From contig NZ_LRML01000009.1 in NCBI RefSeq assembly GCF_001647285.1, positions 168,693 to 232,692 of the forward strand: a DNA stretch of 64,000 nucleotides, in the 5' to 3' direction. A program made the position numbers and the translations under genes. Below, one piece after another: positions 44,251 through 51,676 of the stretch (the first letter of the stretch is position 1; each line of letters opens with the position of its first letter). This DNA is from Rufibacter roseus. Lineage in GTDB: Bacteria > Bacteroidota > Bacteroidia > Cytophagales > Hymenobacteraceae. The notes beneath the pieces are model-generated. The model was not told the DNA's origin and searched no databases. It was given only the letters and a program-made list of their open reading frames with translations.

Positions 44251-44859
44251 TTATTTAAGAGAAGCGAAGAAGTCCTCGGCTATCTTCATGCCCTTGTCGG
44301 CGCAAAGACCTCTGATGTAGTACAAAAAAATACTTCTGAAGACTTCAGCAATATTATATTTTTCCGGCGGAAAAATGTTAGGGTTCACCACCAGTGACAG
44401 TTGCTCAATCATGATTTTGGTCACTAACTGAATGTTAATGTCCCTGCGCAGTTCGCCCTGCACTACGCCATCATTCAACAGCTCATGCACCAGTTGTACG
44501 GTGTAGGTGTTGGAACGCTCCCAATACATGTTCCATACCTTGGGGTACGTCTCCATCATCTCTTTGAGCAGCGTAGGCTGAGAATTACTCAGGTTCTCCA
44601 AGCCTACCTTCACTATCAGCAACAGCTTTCTTAAGGGGCTGGACTCTTTGCTGAAAAGGAGTTCATGCTCCTGCTTCCTAACTTCAATGTCATACAGAAC
44701 CACTTGGCCTACTAAGTCCTCCATGTTTTTGAAGAACTCCTTGAATGTGGCCGAAGAAATATCAACACGGTTAATAACCTGCTGCTCAGTGAAATGAGCA
44801 AGCCCCTCCTTCCTGAAAAGAGTCAGTAATTCCTGTAAAACCGTTTGTTTAAAAGTCAT
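44251..44859 (-). CDS. TetR/AcrR-type regulator, copy A
   Basis: A 202-residue DNA-binding regulator. The N-terminal 50 residues form a TetR-like helix-turn-helix (LLTFRKEGLAHFTEQQVINRV), followed by a helical ligand domain. It is clearly paralogous to the next gene upstream: both end with the pattern FPPxxYNxAEVFRxIFLYYxxG and share ELLNxG and NIxxVTKxxxEQ. The ligand and targets are unknown. The strand is convergent with the thioredoxin operon. A promoter between 44860 and 44975 is possible, so it may be separate from copy B. Confidence 0.85.
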   Translation of the reverse strand: MTFKQTVLQELLTLFRKEGLAHFTEQQVINRVDISSATFKEFFKNMEDLVGQVVLYDIEVRKQEHELLFSKESSPLRKLLLIVKVGLENLSNSQPTLLKEMMETYPKVWNMYWERSNTYTVQLVHELLNDGVVQGELRRDINIQLVTKIMIEQLSLVVNPNIFPPEKYNIAEVFRSIFLYYIRGLCADKGMKIAEDFFASLK

Positions 44860-44975
44860 TGCGTCTGTTTTTGCCCTTCCCTTTCTTTACTAAAGAAGGC
44901 TAAAGTAGTTTTTATTATTGAAAAATTTAGCGTCTGCTGCCAATTGACATAGCTGCGCCTGCCCACAGGGCCCAG

Positions 44976-45596
44976 TTACATAGAGAAATCAGAAAAGAAG
45001 TTTTCGAGTTCCATATCACCCCGGTTTGTGGAGATACCTTTCAGATAATACAGAAAGATGCCTCTAAAGACCTCTGCCATGTTGTACCGTTGAGGCGGGA
45101 ACAATGAGTGGTTCAGCAGTACATTTATCTGCTCCAGCAGAACCTTGGTCACTATCTCAATATTCAAATCTGGGCGAAAGATGCCGTGCCGTATGCCTTT
45201 GTTGAGTAACTCATAGAACAAGTGGTATGAGTGCATCTGGATGTGGCGCAGGTACAGAGTCCAGACCCGCGGGTACAGGTATTGAATTTGAACAAAGAAG
45301 TTGGGGTTGATTTTCTGCAGCTGCGAGGTGTGGTGTTTAATCACATGCATGAGCTCTGCAATGGGGTGTTTAGCTTGTTCCAGTAACGACAGTTGAACCG
45401 ACTTTTGCTCTTCTAAATATAAACTTACCGCCTGCCGGATAAAATCTTCCTTGTCAGAAAACCAAGCATGGAACTCTGCCGGAAGCAGATTGAATTCCTG
45501 CATAATTCTCCGTTCAGTCAGATCTTTGACCCCATTTGTGCAGAACACTGCCATGGCCTCGCGCAGCAGTGATTCCCGTGTCAGTTCCTGTTCCAT
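44976..45596 (-). CDS. TetR/AcrR-type regulator, copy B
   Basis: A 206-residue TetR-like protein with helix-turn-helix near residues 10-50 (AVFCTNGVKDLTERRIMQEF) and a C-terminal ligand domain similar throughout to copy A (VTKVLLEQINVLLN, FPPQRYNMAEVFRGIFLYYLKG). The 116-bp gap to copy A and the shared C-terminal motif indicate a tandem duplication. The carotenoid genes cruF-crtD lie upstream on the same strand, but a 190-bp gap separates them and no operator is evident. Confidence 0.85.
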   Translation of the reverse strand: MEQELTRESLLREAMAVFCTNGVKDLTERRIMQEFNLLPAEFHAWFSDKEDFIRQAVSLYLEEQKSVQLSLLEQAKHPIAELMHVIKHHTSQLQKINPNFFVQIQYLYPRVWTLYLRHIQMHSYHLFYELLNKGIRHGIFRPDLNIEIVTKVLLEQINVLLNHSLFPPQRYNMAEVFRGIFLYYLKGISTNRGDMELENFFSDFSM

Positions 45597-45787
45597 ATAC
45601 CATCCACTAGCCTCTAAACAAATATAATATTTTTTTGAAAAGAGCTGCTATTCTACTGGCAATGATTTAAAAATCAGTATTAACCGCACTTATGTTAAGT
45701 AGAGGATTCCGTTAAAAATATGATTCATTGTATAAAATATACAATTCAGCACCTAGGATAGAACCAGATAATAAAAGCAAAGAGAGC

Positions 45788-46468
45788 CTATAAACTTAAA
45801 AGGCGAAGGTGGAGCCCGGCAAAGAAGAGTAGCTGTACCAGAAAAACCCAGTGGGCTATGGCATTGTTTTTCCGGAAGCTCGCTTTATGGAAGTGGATTT
45901 GTAATAATAACGCCACTAAAAACCACCCAATAAAGTTGGAGAAGGGAATCACCTCATGGTGCCACTGCCAAAAGTCAAAATGAACGGCCACGGGCTCCAT
46001 GAAATAATCTAAAAGCACCATTAAACCGGCACCCAAAATGGCACGGAAAAACCAATGAATATTTAATCGTTTTAATAAATGCCCCGAGCTGTACACTAAC
46101 ATAAGCCAATTAACACCAATCAGCAATGGTACCGCCCACAGTTGCCAGCCTAAGGTAGACCCATAAACGTATTCGCCGAACATAAGCCCTGTATGTACCC
46201 CCACCCACTCAAAGGCCATACCTGCCAACCAGGCGGTGGCGGCAAATAAGTAAAAGCTGCGGTTCCAGCTTCGGTGAAAAAGAAACAGCAGCGTGTAGGT
46301 CAACAGCAGATTGAACGGAACTAAGGCCTGAAACCAAGCTTTATAACTGCTAAAACCCAAGCCCCAAAAACCAACGCTATAAAAAAGAAGTAACACCCCA
46401 ATGGCCAAAGGCAAATACCTGTGTCTGGATGGAACGTCAGAAGAAGCGGGAAACGCCGTTAACCTCAT
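45788..46468 (-). CDS. cruF: Carotenoid biosynthesis protein, CruF-type hydratase
   Basis: A 226-residue membrane protein with about seven helices. Family-typical features are EWVGVHTGLMFGEYVYG, WAVPLLIGVNWLMLVY, LDYFMEPVAVHFDFWQW and the closing IPFSNFIGWFLVALL. CruF/CrtC2 proteins hydrate the 1,2 double bond of acyclic carotenoid ends. The start codon overlaps the crtD stop by 4 bp (ATGA). Together the two genes fit the tertiary end-group chemistry of saproxanthin/flexixanthin-like pigments common in red Cytophagales. The pigment itself cannot be deduced fully. Confidence 0.85.
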   Translation of the reverse strand: MRLTAFPASSDVPSRHRYLPLAIGVLLLFYSVGFWGLGFSSYKAWFQALVPFNLLLTYTLLFLFHRSWNRSFYLFAATAWLAGMAFEWVGVHTGLMFGEYVYGSTLGWQLWAVPLLIGVNWLMLVYSSGHLLKRLNIHWFFRAILGAGLMVLLDYFMEPVAVHFDFWQWHHEVIPFSNFIGWFLVALLLQIHFHKASFRKNNAIAHWVFLVQLLFFAGLHLRLLSL

Positions 46469-47952
46469 GCTGAAACTGTTGTTGGAACCTTGGGTACTAA
46501 ATCGCCCATTATTTTAGCGGAAAGCAGACAGAGCGGAATACCACCCCCAGGGTGCACGCTTCCGCCTACAAAATACAACCCCTTTATCTTACCCGAAAAG
46601 TTTGGGTGGCGCAGAAAAGCGGCCATGCGGTTATTAGAGCTGCTGCCGTACAAAGCGCCTGCAAACGAAGAGGTATCGGCCTCAATACCTTTTGGATCCC
46701 ATACCCGTTCTGTTGTGATGAGCTGTTCTACGTCAGTGCCTAACACTTTACTCACTTTTTTGAGTACGCTTTGCCGTGTTTGCTGAATAAGCTTTCCCCA
46801 GTCTTGCCCGCTGTTATGGGGTACGTTCACCATCACAAACCAGTTTTCGTGTCCAGCTGGTGCGTCAGCGGGGCTTAATTTGGAGGTGATGTTGACATAC
46901 ACCGTAGGGTCATCTGCAACTGTGTTCTTCTTGAAAATATGCTCAAACTCTTGCCAGTAATCTTGGCTGAAGAAGATATTGTGTAAATCCAGCTCCGGGA
47001 ATGCACGCGCAATTCCCCAGTAAAAAATGAGGGCAGAACTGCTGCGGGGCTGGTTCAATGTTTTCTTGGGGGCTGGTTGAGTGGGTATCAGCTTCCGGTA
47101 GGTAGGCACAATGTCCATGTTGCTGACTACTACCTCAGCAGGGAAATCTCCTTTGGGAGTCTTAACTGCTACTGCTTTCTTTTCGCTGATAACTATTTCC
47201 AGAACGGGCTCCTGGTATCTGAACTTCACCCCTAGCTCCTCCGCCAGTTTTACCAGACTTTTGGCAATGGCGTATATGCCTCCCTCAGGATAAAACGCAC
47301 CAATGTTGAACTCCAGGTGCGGGATAAGATTAAGGGTGCCGGGCGCCTGGTATGGGTCAGAGCCGTTGTAGGTGGCATAACGGTCTAAAAGCTGTACCAG
47401 CCTGGGATCTTCAAAAGCCTGAGCATTGGCCGCGTGCATGGTGGTCATAAGCCCCAGTTCCGGCAAGGCAGGCAAAGTTTTCAAGACATCTGAGCTAAGG
47501 TAGGTACCTACTCTGTGCAACGATTTGTGGAGAAAGGTATCGGCAGTGGCGTGGTAGAGGCGCGCTACTTTCTGTAGGTGACGGAGTAAGTGCTCTTTGC
47601 GTACTTTCAGTTTCTGTTCTGCTTCCTGCGCAAAATCCTGGGCATTGGCATAGGCTGTAAGCTGTGTACCGTCTGGCCAGAAATATTGCGTGACTACGGG
47701 TAGCTTTTGGTATCGGAAATATTGCTGCGGATTGCGGCCTGCTAAAGAGAAAAGCTCGTCTACCAAGTGCGGCAGTGTGAACAAAGATGGGCCGGCATCA
47801 AAACGGTAACCGCCGGGCAGCGTGAACTGCGTCATTTTACCGCCAAACGTTGCATTTGCCTCAAACACAGTGACCTCATACCCTTTCACTGCTAACCTGA
47901 TGGCTGCTGCTATTCCGCCTATGCCTGAACCTATTACTGCTGCTTTTGCCAT
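46465..47952 (-). CDS. crtD: Phytoene desaturase family, probable 3,4-desaturase CrtD
   Basis: A 495-residue FAD-dependent carotenoid oxidoreductase. The N-terminal dinucleotide fold is VIGSGIGGIAAAIRLAVKGY (residues 6-25), then FGGKMTQF and the family C-terminal FAD signature YFVGGSVHPGGGIPLCLLSA. CrtI (phytoene desaturase) is closely related and is the main alternative. The coupled cruF gene argues for CrtD, which introduces the 3,4 double bond after CruF hydration. No crtB, crtY or crtZ gene is in the window, so the rest of the pathway is elsewhere. Confidence 0.85.
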   Translation of the reverse strand: MAKAAVIGSGIGGIAAAIRLAVKGYEVTVFEANATFGGKMTQFTLPGGYRFDAGPSLFTLPHLVDELFSLAGRNPQQYFRYQKLPVVTQYFWPDGTQLTAYANAQDFAQEAEQKLKVRKEHLLRHLQKVARLYHATADTFLHKSLHRVGTYLSSDVLKTLPALPELGLMTTMHAANAQAFEDPRLVQLLDRYATYNGSDPYQAPGTLNLIPHLEFNIGAFYPEGGIYAIAKSLVKLAEELGVKFRYQEPVLEIVISEKKAVAVKTPKGDFPAEVVVSNMDIVPTYRKLIPTQPAPKKTLNQPRSSSALIFYWGIARAFPELDLHNIFFSQDYWQEFEHIFKKNTVADDPTVYVNITSKLSPADAPAGHENWFVMVNVPHNSGQDWGKLIQQTRQSVLKKVSKVLGTDVEQLITTERVWDPKGIEADTSSFAGALYGSSSNNRMAAFLRHPNFSGKIKGLYFVGGSVHPGGGIPLCLLSAKIMGDLVPKVPTTVSA

Positions 47953-48301
47953 GTGCCAATCTACACAGATTCATACTGTTTTGGGTACTTAACTTCTGTT
48001 AAGCTATAATTGTTTTGCCATTTCTAGATACAGAGCACTTATTTTAGGCCTGTTTTTAGAAAAATAAGCCTGAAACAGGTAGCTCTGCTTTGGGTTTGTA
48101 CACTGTTCCTTCCTCAGGGCTTCTCTTGCTTAGCTGCTCTGGAAAAATAATAAAATTCAGTAGGGGTAAACATAGGTAATGCAGGTCTACAACAAAACTT
48201 TATAAAGAAGTAGCAAGGTCAGGCTGAAAAGTTTTTACGCCTAAGCAACCACTTGCAGCGCCTTTGTATCAAGTAGTAGAAACAACTCATTATTACCTCA
48301 T
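47953..48301. other. Divergent gap between crtD and the CsgG-like genes
   Basis: A 349-bp gap carrying palindrome copy 15. I find no clear TTG-N20-TAnnTTTG pair on either strand; CGCCTTTG at about 48259-48266 is a weak partial match for the plus-strand gene. Confidence 0.5.
48040..48078. repeat. Dispersed palindrome, copy 15
   Basis: TATTTTAGGCCTGTTTTTAG and AAAAATAAGCCTGAAACAG. It lies 88 bp upstream of the crtD start. Confidence 0.85.
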
Positions 48302-48988
48302 ATGAAGTTCACCAGTTTTCTATTAATTATGGTTGCTGTACTCGCTTCAAGCTTACAAAGCTGCAACCATGCATCAAGGCATATCTATACCAGTAGGTCA
48401 TTCGGTGTGGTGGCCAAGCAACATAAAACTATTGCCATTCTGCCTTTTGATGTACGGTTAGGCCTTCGGCCGAAGGAAATGGAGAGGCTGACACCCAAGC
48501 AGCACGCTGAATTAGAGCAAAGCCACGGCCGAGCTATGCAAAGTTCGCTTCATGTTCATTTTCTGAACAAGATCAACAGTGAAGAGGAAGTAGTGACTGT
48601 GCAGGATGTACGTGTAACCAATGCACTGTTGGAGGAGAAAGGGATTACGCCCGAAGAGATAATTCAGCACACGCCCACTGAGCTAGCCCATTTACTTGGG
48701 GTTGATGCTGTAATTACGGGCACTATGGTGACTGAAAAGCCCTTGTCTAACGGTGCTGCCATGGCCATGATGATGTACACCTTCTTCTTCACTTCCGGCA
48801 TAAGCAACGGCGGCCCTACTAATGCCGGTAACGCTACCTTAAAAATATTTGACGGCGCCACCGGTAGCTTACTTTGGAGTTATGACAAGAGACTGTCTAG
48901 AGGCTTGGGAAGCAACACAGATACTATTGTAAGGGCTATCACCCGTAAAGCCACCAGAAAAATACCTTATGCTAAGATGAAGGCTTAG
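48302..48988 (+). CDS. CsgG/TolB-N-like lipoprotein, paralogue 1
   Basis: A 228-residue lipoprotein (lipobox SLQSC, C21). The core HKTIAILPFDVRLGLRPKEM, ELAHLLGVDAVITGTMV and LKIFDGATGSLLWSYDKRLS resemble the CsgG/GNA1162/TolB-N alpha/beta fold, used by envelope lipoproteins that bind or export other proteins. A hydrophobic insert (AMAMMMYTFFFTSGI) near residue 160 could be membrane-associated. It is clearly paralogous to the next gene, which carries no lipobox. Function is not established. Confidence 0.7.
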   Translation: MKFTSFLLIMVAVLASSLQSCNHASRHIYTSRSFGVVAKQHKTIAILPFDVRLGLRPKEMERLTPKQHAELEQSHGRAMQSSLHVHFLNKINSEEEVVTVQDVRVTNALLEEKGITPEEIIQHTPTELAHLLGVDAVITGTMVTEKPLSNGAAMAMMMYTFFFTSGISNGGPTNAGNATLKIFDGATGSLLWSYDKRLSRGLGSNTDTIVRAITRKATRKIPYAKMKA

Positions 48989-49163
48989 TTATATTTCGCT
49001 CAATAGAACAATTAAATCCTTTTTTATTTTATTTTTGGTGCAGGAGCTATTTTATCTTTAAGAAAAACAGATCAGGTGTTAAGATCAGTGTCTTAGTTTG
49101 TTAGCTCTAGCATTACCGCATAAACATTCTTTTCCATACAAACCCTTTATAACTTTATTATTT

Positions 49164-49823
49164 ATGAAAAACAGAGGCGCATTTCTACTTCTAGTGGCGT
49201 TGTTCATTAGTGTATCCGGCTTTGCCCAAACCAGAGAAATTTACACCAATCCATCTTTCAATACTCTGGCGAAAGAACACAAAACATTGGCAATTCTTCC
49301 GTTTGATGCTTCTATTGGCTTGAGACCTAACCAAATGAAGAACATGAGCCCGGAGCGGCTAAAAGAAATGGAAAAAAACGAAGGTTTAGCGGTGCAGAGC
49401 GCTCTGCAGACTTACTTTCTGAAAGTTAGCTCCAAAGATGATTACTTCGTGAATTTTCAGGATGCCAACACTACCAACGCTATTCTGTTAAAGAACAATG
49501 TTACCGCTGAAACTATAAAGTCTTTTACTCCGGCAGAGTTAGCCAAACTTTTAGGCGTAGACGGTGTGATTATGGGTACCTTCAGTACAGACAAACCAAT
49601 GTCTGATGGTGCTGCCTTGGCTTTGGGTTTGGCAGTAGGCTTCTACGGAGCTACAAACTCTGGTAAAACAGGTATTAACATTTATGATGGCGCCACCGGA
49701 GAATTGTTGTGGAAGTACGAGAAAACGCTCTCTAGAGGGTTAGGAAGTGATACGAACAGCATTATCAACACTATTATGCGCAAAGCTTCCAAGAAGTTTC
49801 CTTACAGAAGACTTAAGGCATAA
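49164..49823 (+). CDS. CsgG/TolB-N-like secreted protein, paralogue 2
   Basis: A 219-residue paralogue of the preceding protein (shared HKTLAILPFDASIGLRPNQM, AELAKLLGVDGVIMGTF, IYDGATGELLWKYEKTLSRG). Its signal peptide ends VSGFAQ, a signal peptidase I type site with no lipobox, so it should be free in the periplasm. ATG 49164 is preferred; the 22 residues upstream in the open frame do not fit a signal. The gene is 175 bp from its paralogue and has its own terminator. Confidence 0.72.
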   Translation: MKNRGAFLLLVALFISVSGFAQTREIYTNPSFNTLAKEHKTLAILPFDASIGLRPNQMKNMSPERLKEMEKNEGLAVQSALQTYFLKVSSKDDYFVNFQDANTTNAILLKNNVTAETIKSFTPAELAKLLGVDGVIMGTFSTDKPMSDGAALALGLAVGFYGATNSGKTGINIYDGATGELLWKYEKTLSRGLGSDTNSIINTIMRKASKKFPYRRLKA

Positions 49824-49842
49824 CAACGTTTATTAAGCCAAA

Positions 49843-49890
49843 AGAAAAAGGAACAGCTGTCAATTATTATTGGCAGCTGTTCCTTTTTCT
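49843..49890 (+). terminator. Terminator of the CsgG-like pair
   Basis: Stem AGAAAAAGGAACAGCTG / CAGCTGTTCCTTTTTCT with a short loop, 20 bp after the stop codon. Confidence 0.9.
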
Positions 49891-50028
49891 AATAGTAGGC
49901 CTGCATGCAAGTAGCACAAATTGCTGTTTGGCACGTACACCGCTCAGGCCAGCTACAGGCAAAGGTGCCGCGGTAAAGCAGGAAGATCTTTTAAGTTTAT
50001 TTTAGTAATTTCTTGACTCAAAAAACCT

Positions 50029-50643
50029 ATGAAAAAAATTGTTTTTCTATTAATACTGGTGGGTTTGGTGGCAGGCGGCTACTGGTACTATCAACTTTCT
50101 AAAACAAGCCCAGAGGCCTCTCTTCTGCAAATAAGGGAAGCTCTGGAAGCCCGTGACACCGAAAAGCTGCAGAAGTACATTGACTTTAAGCGCACCTCGC
50201 AAAGCATTGTGGAAGAGAGCCAGAACATGGTGCTGGATTTTCTGCCAGAGGCATTGCGCGGCCCAGTTTCCTTGATTGGGAAAGGCTTGAAACTACGCCG
50301 TAGCGTAACTACCGCCGTGCGGCAGGAATTGATCAACGGGTTTGAAACCGCCACAGATCAAAAGGTGCCTGAGCTGTCAGACTTGGTAAAGCACCTGCCG
50401 GTCAGCAAAGTGATCAATGAGAAAACATTGCCTAAGCTTGAATTTGAGGGCATTGAAAACGTAGAGAAAGATGACTCAGTAGCTATAGTCAGCTTAAAAG
50501 TTAGGCCAGTGAATCAGACAGAGTCTATCATGGTAGATCTTAGAATGATTGACAAAGGTGATTATTGGCAGGTAGTTGGCGTGCCAAACTTCAAAGAGGT
50601 GCTGCCCAAACTGATTACCATTGGCCGGAAGAAAGAGGAATAG
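50029..50643 (+). CDS. DUF2939 domain protein
   Basis: A 204-residue protein with an N-terminal membrane anchor or signal (MKKIVFLLILVGLVAGGYWY) and a DUF2939 body. YYQLSKTSPEASLLQIREAL near the start and DKGDYWQVVGVPNFKEVLPK at the end are typical; the domain resembles a NTF2-like pocket that binds small ligands or partner proteins. The role is unknown. Palindrome copy 16, a near-perfect hairpin, follows 17 bp after the stop and probably terminates transcription. Confidence 0.82.
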   Translation: MKKIVFLLILVGLVAGGYWYYQLSKTSPEASLLQIREALEARDTEKLQKYIDFKRTSQSIVEESQNMVLDFLPEALRGPVSLIGKGLKLRRSVTTAVRQELINGFETATDQKVPELSDLVKHLPVSKVINEKTLPKLEFEGIENVEKDDSVAIVSLKVRPVNQTESIMVDLRMIDKGDYWQVVGVPNFKEVLPKLITIGRKKEE

Positions 50644-50660
50644 CCTTGTTTCTACCACAA

Positions 50661-50708
50661 CCGCCTGTTTTAGCCCTGTTTTCTGGAAAAGAGGGCTAAA
50701 ACAGGCGG
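50661..50708 (+). repeat. Dispersed palindrome, copy 16, near-perfect hairpin
   Basis: Perfect 17-bp outer stem CCGCCTGTTTTAGCCCT / AGGGCTAAAACAGGCGG. The GCC to CCC change of the left arm is matched by GGG on the right, a clear compensatory pair. It likely also serves as the DUF2939 terminator. Confidence 0.9.
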
Positions 50709-50891
50709 TTATTATTTGCTTTGACAGAAGTTGTTGCTTCAGATTAAGATGCAATGAATGGTTTTTCTTCTATAAGAGATGATGCAATTAGTAATACCAA
50801 AGAGGAACTTCCAAAGTGAACCTAAACTCATTTAATGTTATATTGATTCCTATTCGTTTTACAATGTATAGTTGAAAATATTTATAAGTAG
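50709..50891. other. Intergenic DNA before the transposase module
   Basis: AT-rich sequence with no gene, ending at the first transposase-linked palindrome at 50892. Confidence 0.5.
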
Positions 50892-50940
50892 AAATGGGTT
50901 TCAACCCATTTAGGAGATTGTGGAAATAAAGGCTTTAGCC
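50892..50940. repeat. Transposase-linked palindrome pair, copy 1
   Basis: AAATGGGTTTCAACCCATTT (50892-50911) followed after 19 nt by GGCTTTAGCC (50931-50940). It has the same order and orientation as copy 3 and is inverted relative to copy 2. It lies just beyond the transposase stop codon. Confidence 0.85.
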
Positions 50941-50955
50941 GAATAATTTAAAAAT

Positions 50956-51396
50956 TTAGTTATCACGTATTTTTACAAACCCGTGTCTTAAGATTAGTTC
51001 CTCACACTCTTCCATGAATGTTTTTCTGGTGTGGTGTTCCTCTTGCTTTTTAATGTATTCACGCACTTTGTCCAGCATAGATTCAGATACAGAAACGGCA
51101 TAATATTCATCTTGCCATTCAAATCTTGATGAGATTAGTTGATGCTTATTAATCCAAAAAGATGACTCTCCTTTAATTAATTGCATCACTTTTTGGATAG
51201 TTTGGTCTGCTCCTAATGAAATCAGACAATGGCAGTGATCTGCATGGCCGTTGATGAAGTCAATAAAGATTCCCTTTTCTTGAGCATTTTCTCTTATGTG
51301 GTTCCAAACTTTTAGCCGTACATCTTTATTGTCGAGCAGAGGCTCTCGGTTTTTGGTGCCCCACACAAAGTGAACATATACCTTTATAAACGGCAT
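50956..51396 (-). CDS. Y1 (IS200-like / RAYT) single-strand transposase
   Basis: A 146-residue HUH-superfamily enzyme. The HUH motif is H54-C-H56 in NGHADHCHCLISLG, and the candidate nucleophile is Y114 in VREYIKKQEEHH, the typical Y1 signature. WGTKNREPLL at the start and EWQDEYYAVSV are also family-like. It is complete and could be active. The gene is flanked by three copies of a paired palindrome (AATGGGTTTCAACCCATT with GGCTTTAGCC), two direct and one inverted. That is the layout of REP-associated tyrosine transposases rather than of a plain IS200 element, which usually has a TnpB or single end hairpins. Confidence 0.85.
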   Translation of the reverse strand: MPFIKVYVHFVWGTKNREPLLDNKDVRLKVWNHIRENAQEKGIFIDFINGHADHCHCLISLGADQTIQKVMQLIKGESSFWINKHQLISSRFEWQDEYYAVSVSESMLDKVREYIKKQEEHHTRKTFMEECEELILRHGFVKIRDN

Positions 51397-51427
51397 TTGA
51401 AAACTGAATTTAGTAAAGATTTTGTTT

Positions 51428-51475
51428 GGCTAAAGCCGGATATAAATACAAATCTTTTGATGGGTTGAAACCCAT
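51428..51475. repeat. Transposase-linked palindrome pair, copy 2, inverted
   Basis: GGCTAAAGCC (51428-51437) then ATGGGTTGAAACCCAT (51460-51475), the reverse complement arrangement of copies 1 and 3. It lies 31 bp upstream of the transposase start. Confidence 0.85.
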
Positions 51476-51573
51476 TTCTATTCATGAATTACACTCTATT
51501 GAAATTTGCAGCAGACACAGTTAAAGCACAAAAACACTATTAGATAGTAGTGATTCTGTACAATTTGAATAGG

Positions 51574-51624
51574 AATGGGTTTCAACCCATTTTTAAAGAT
51601 TCACCCCCTTTATCGGCTTTAGCC
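51574..51624. repeat. Transposase-linked palindrome pair, copy 3
   Basis: AATGGGTTTCAACCCATTTT (51574-51593) then GGCTTTAGCC (51615-51624), direct repeat of copy 1. Confidence 0.85.
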
Positions 51625-51635
51625 AAACCGCTATT

Positions 51636-51675
51636 GCGTTTCCCGCTTACTTTCTCAAAAACAGCATGAAAACGC
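51636..51675. repeat. Dispersed palindrome, copy 17
   Basis: GCGTTTCCCGCTTACTTTCT and CAAAAACAGCATGAAAACGC. It ends directly before the SNF2 helicase stop codon. Confidence 0.7.
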
Positions 51676-51676
51676 A

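Noticed and set aside
50956..51396. Complete IS200/IS605 element
   Set aside because: No tnpB is present and the flanking repeats are several paired palindromes in direct and inverted order rather than single left and right end hairpins, so a REP-associated transposase fits better.
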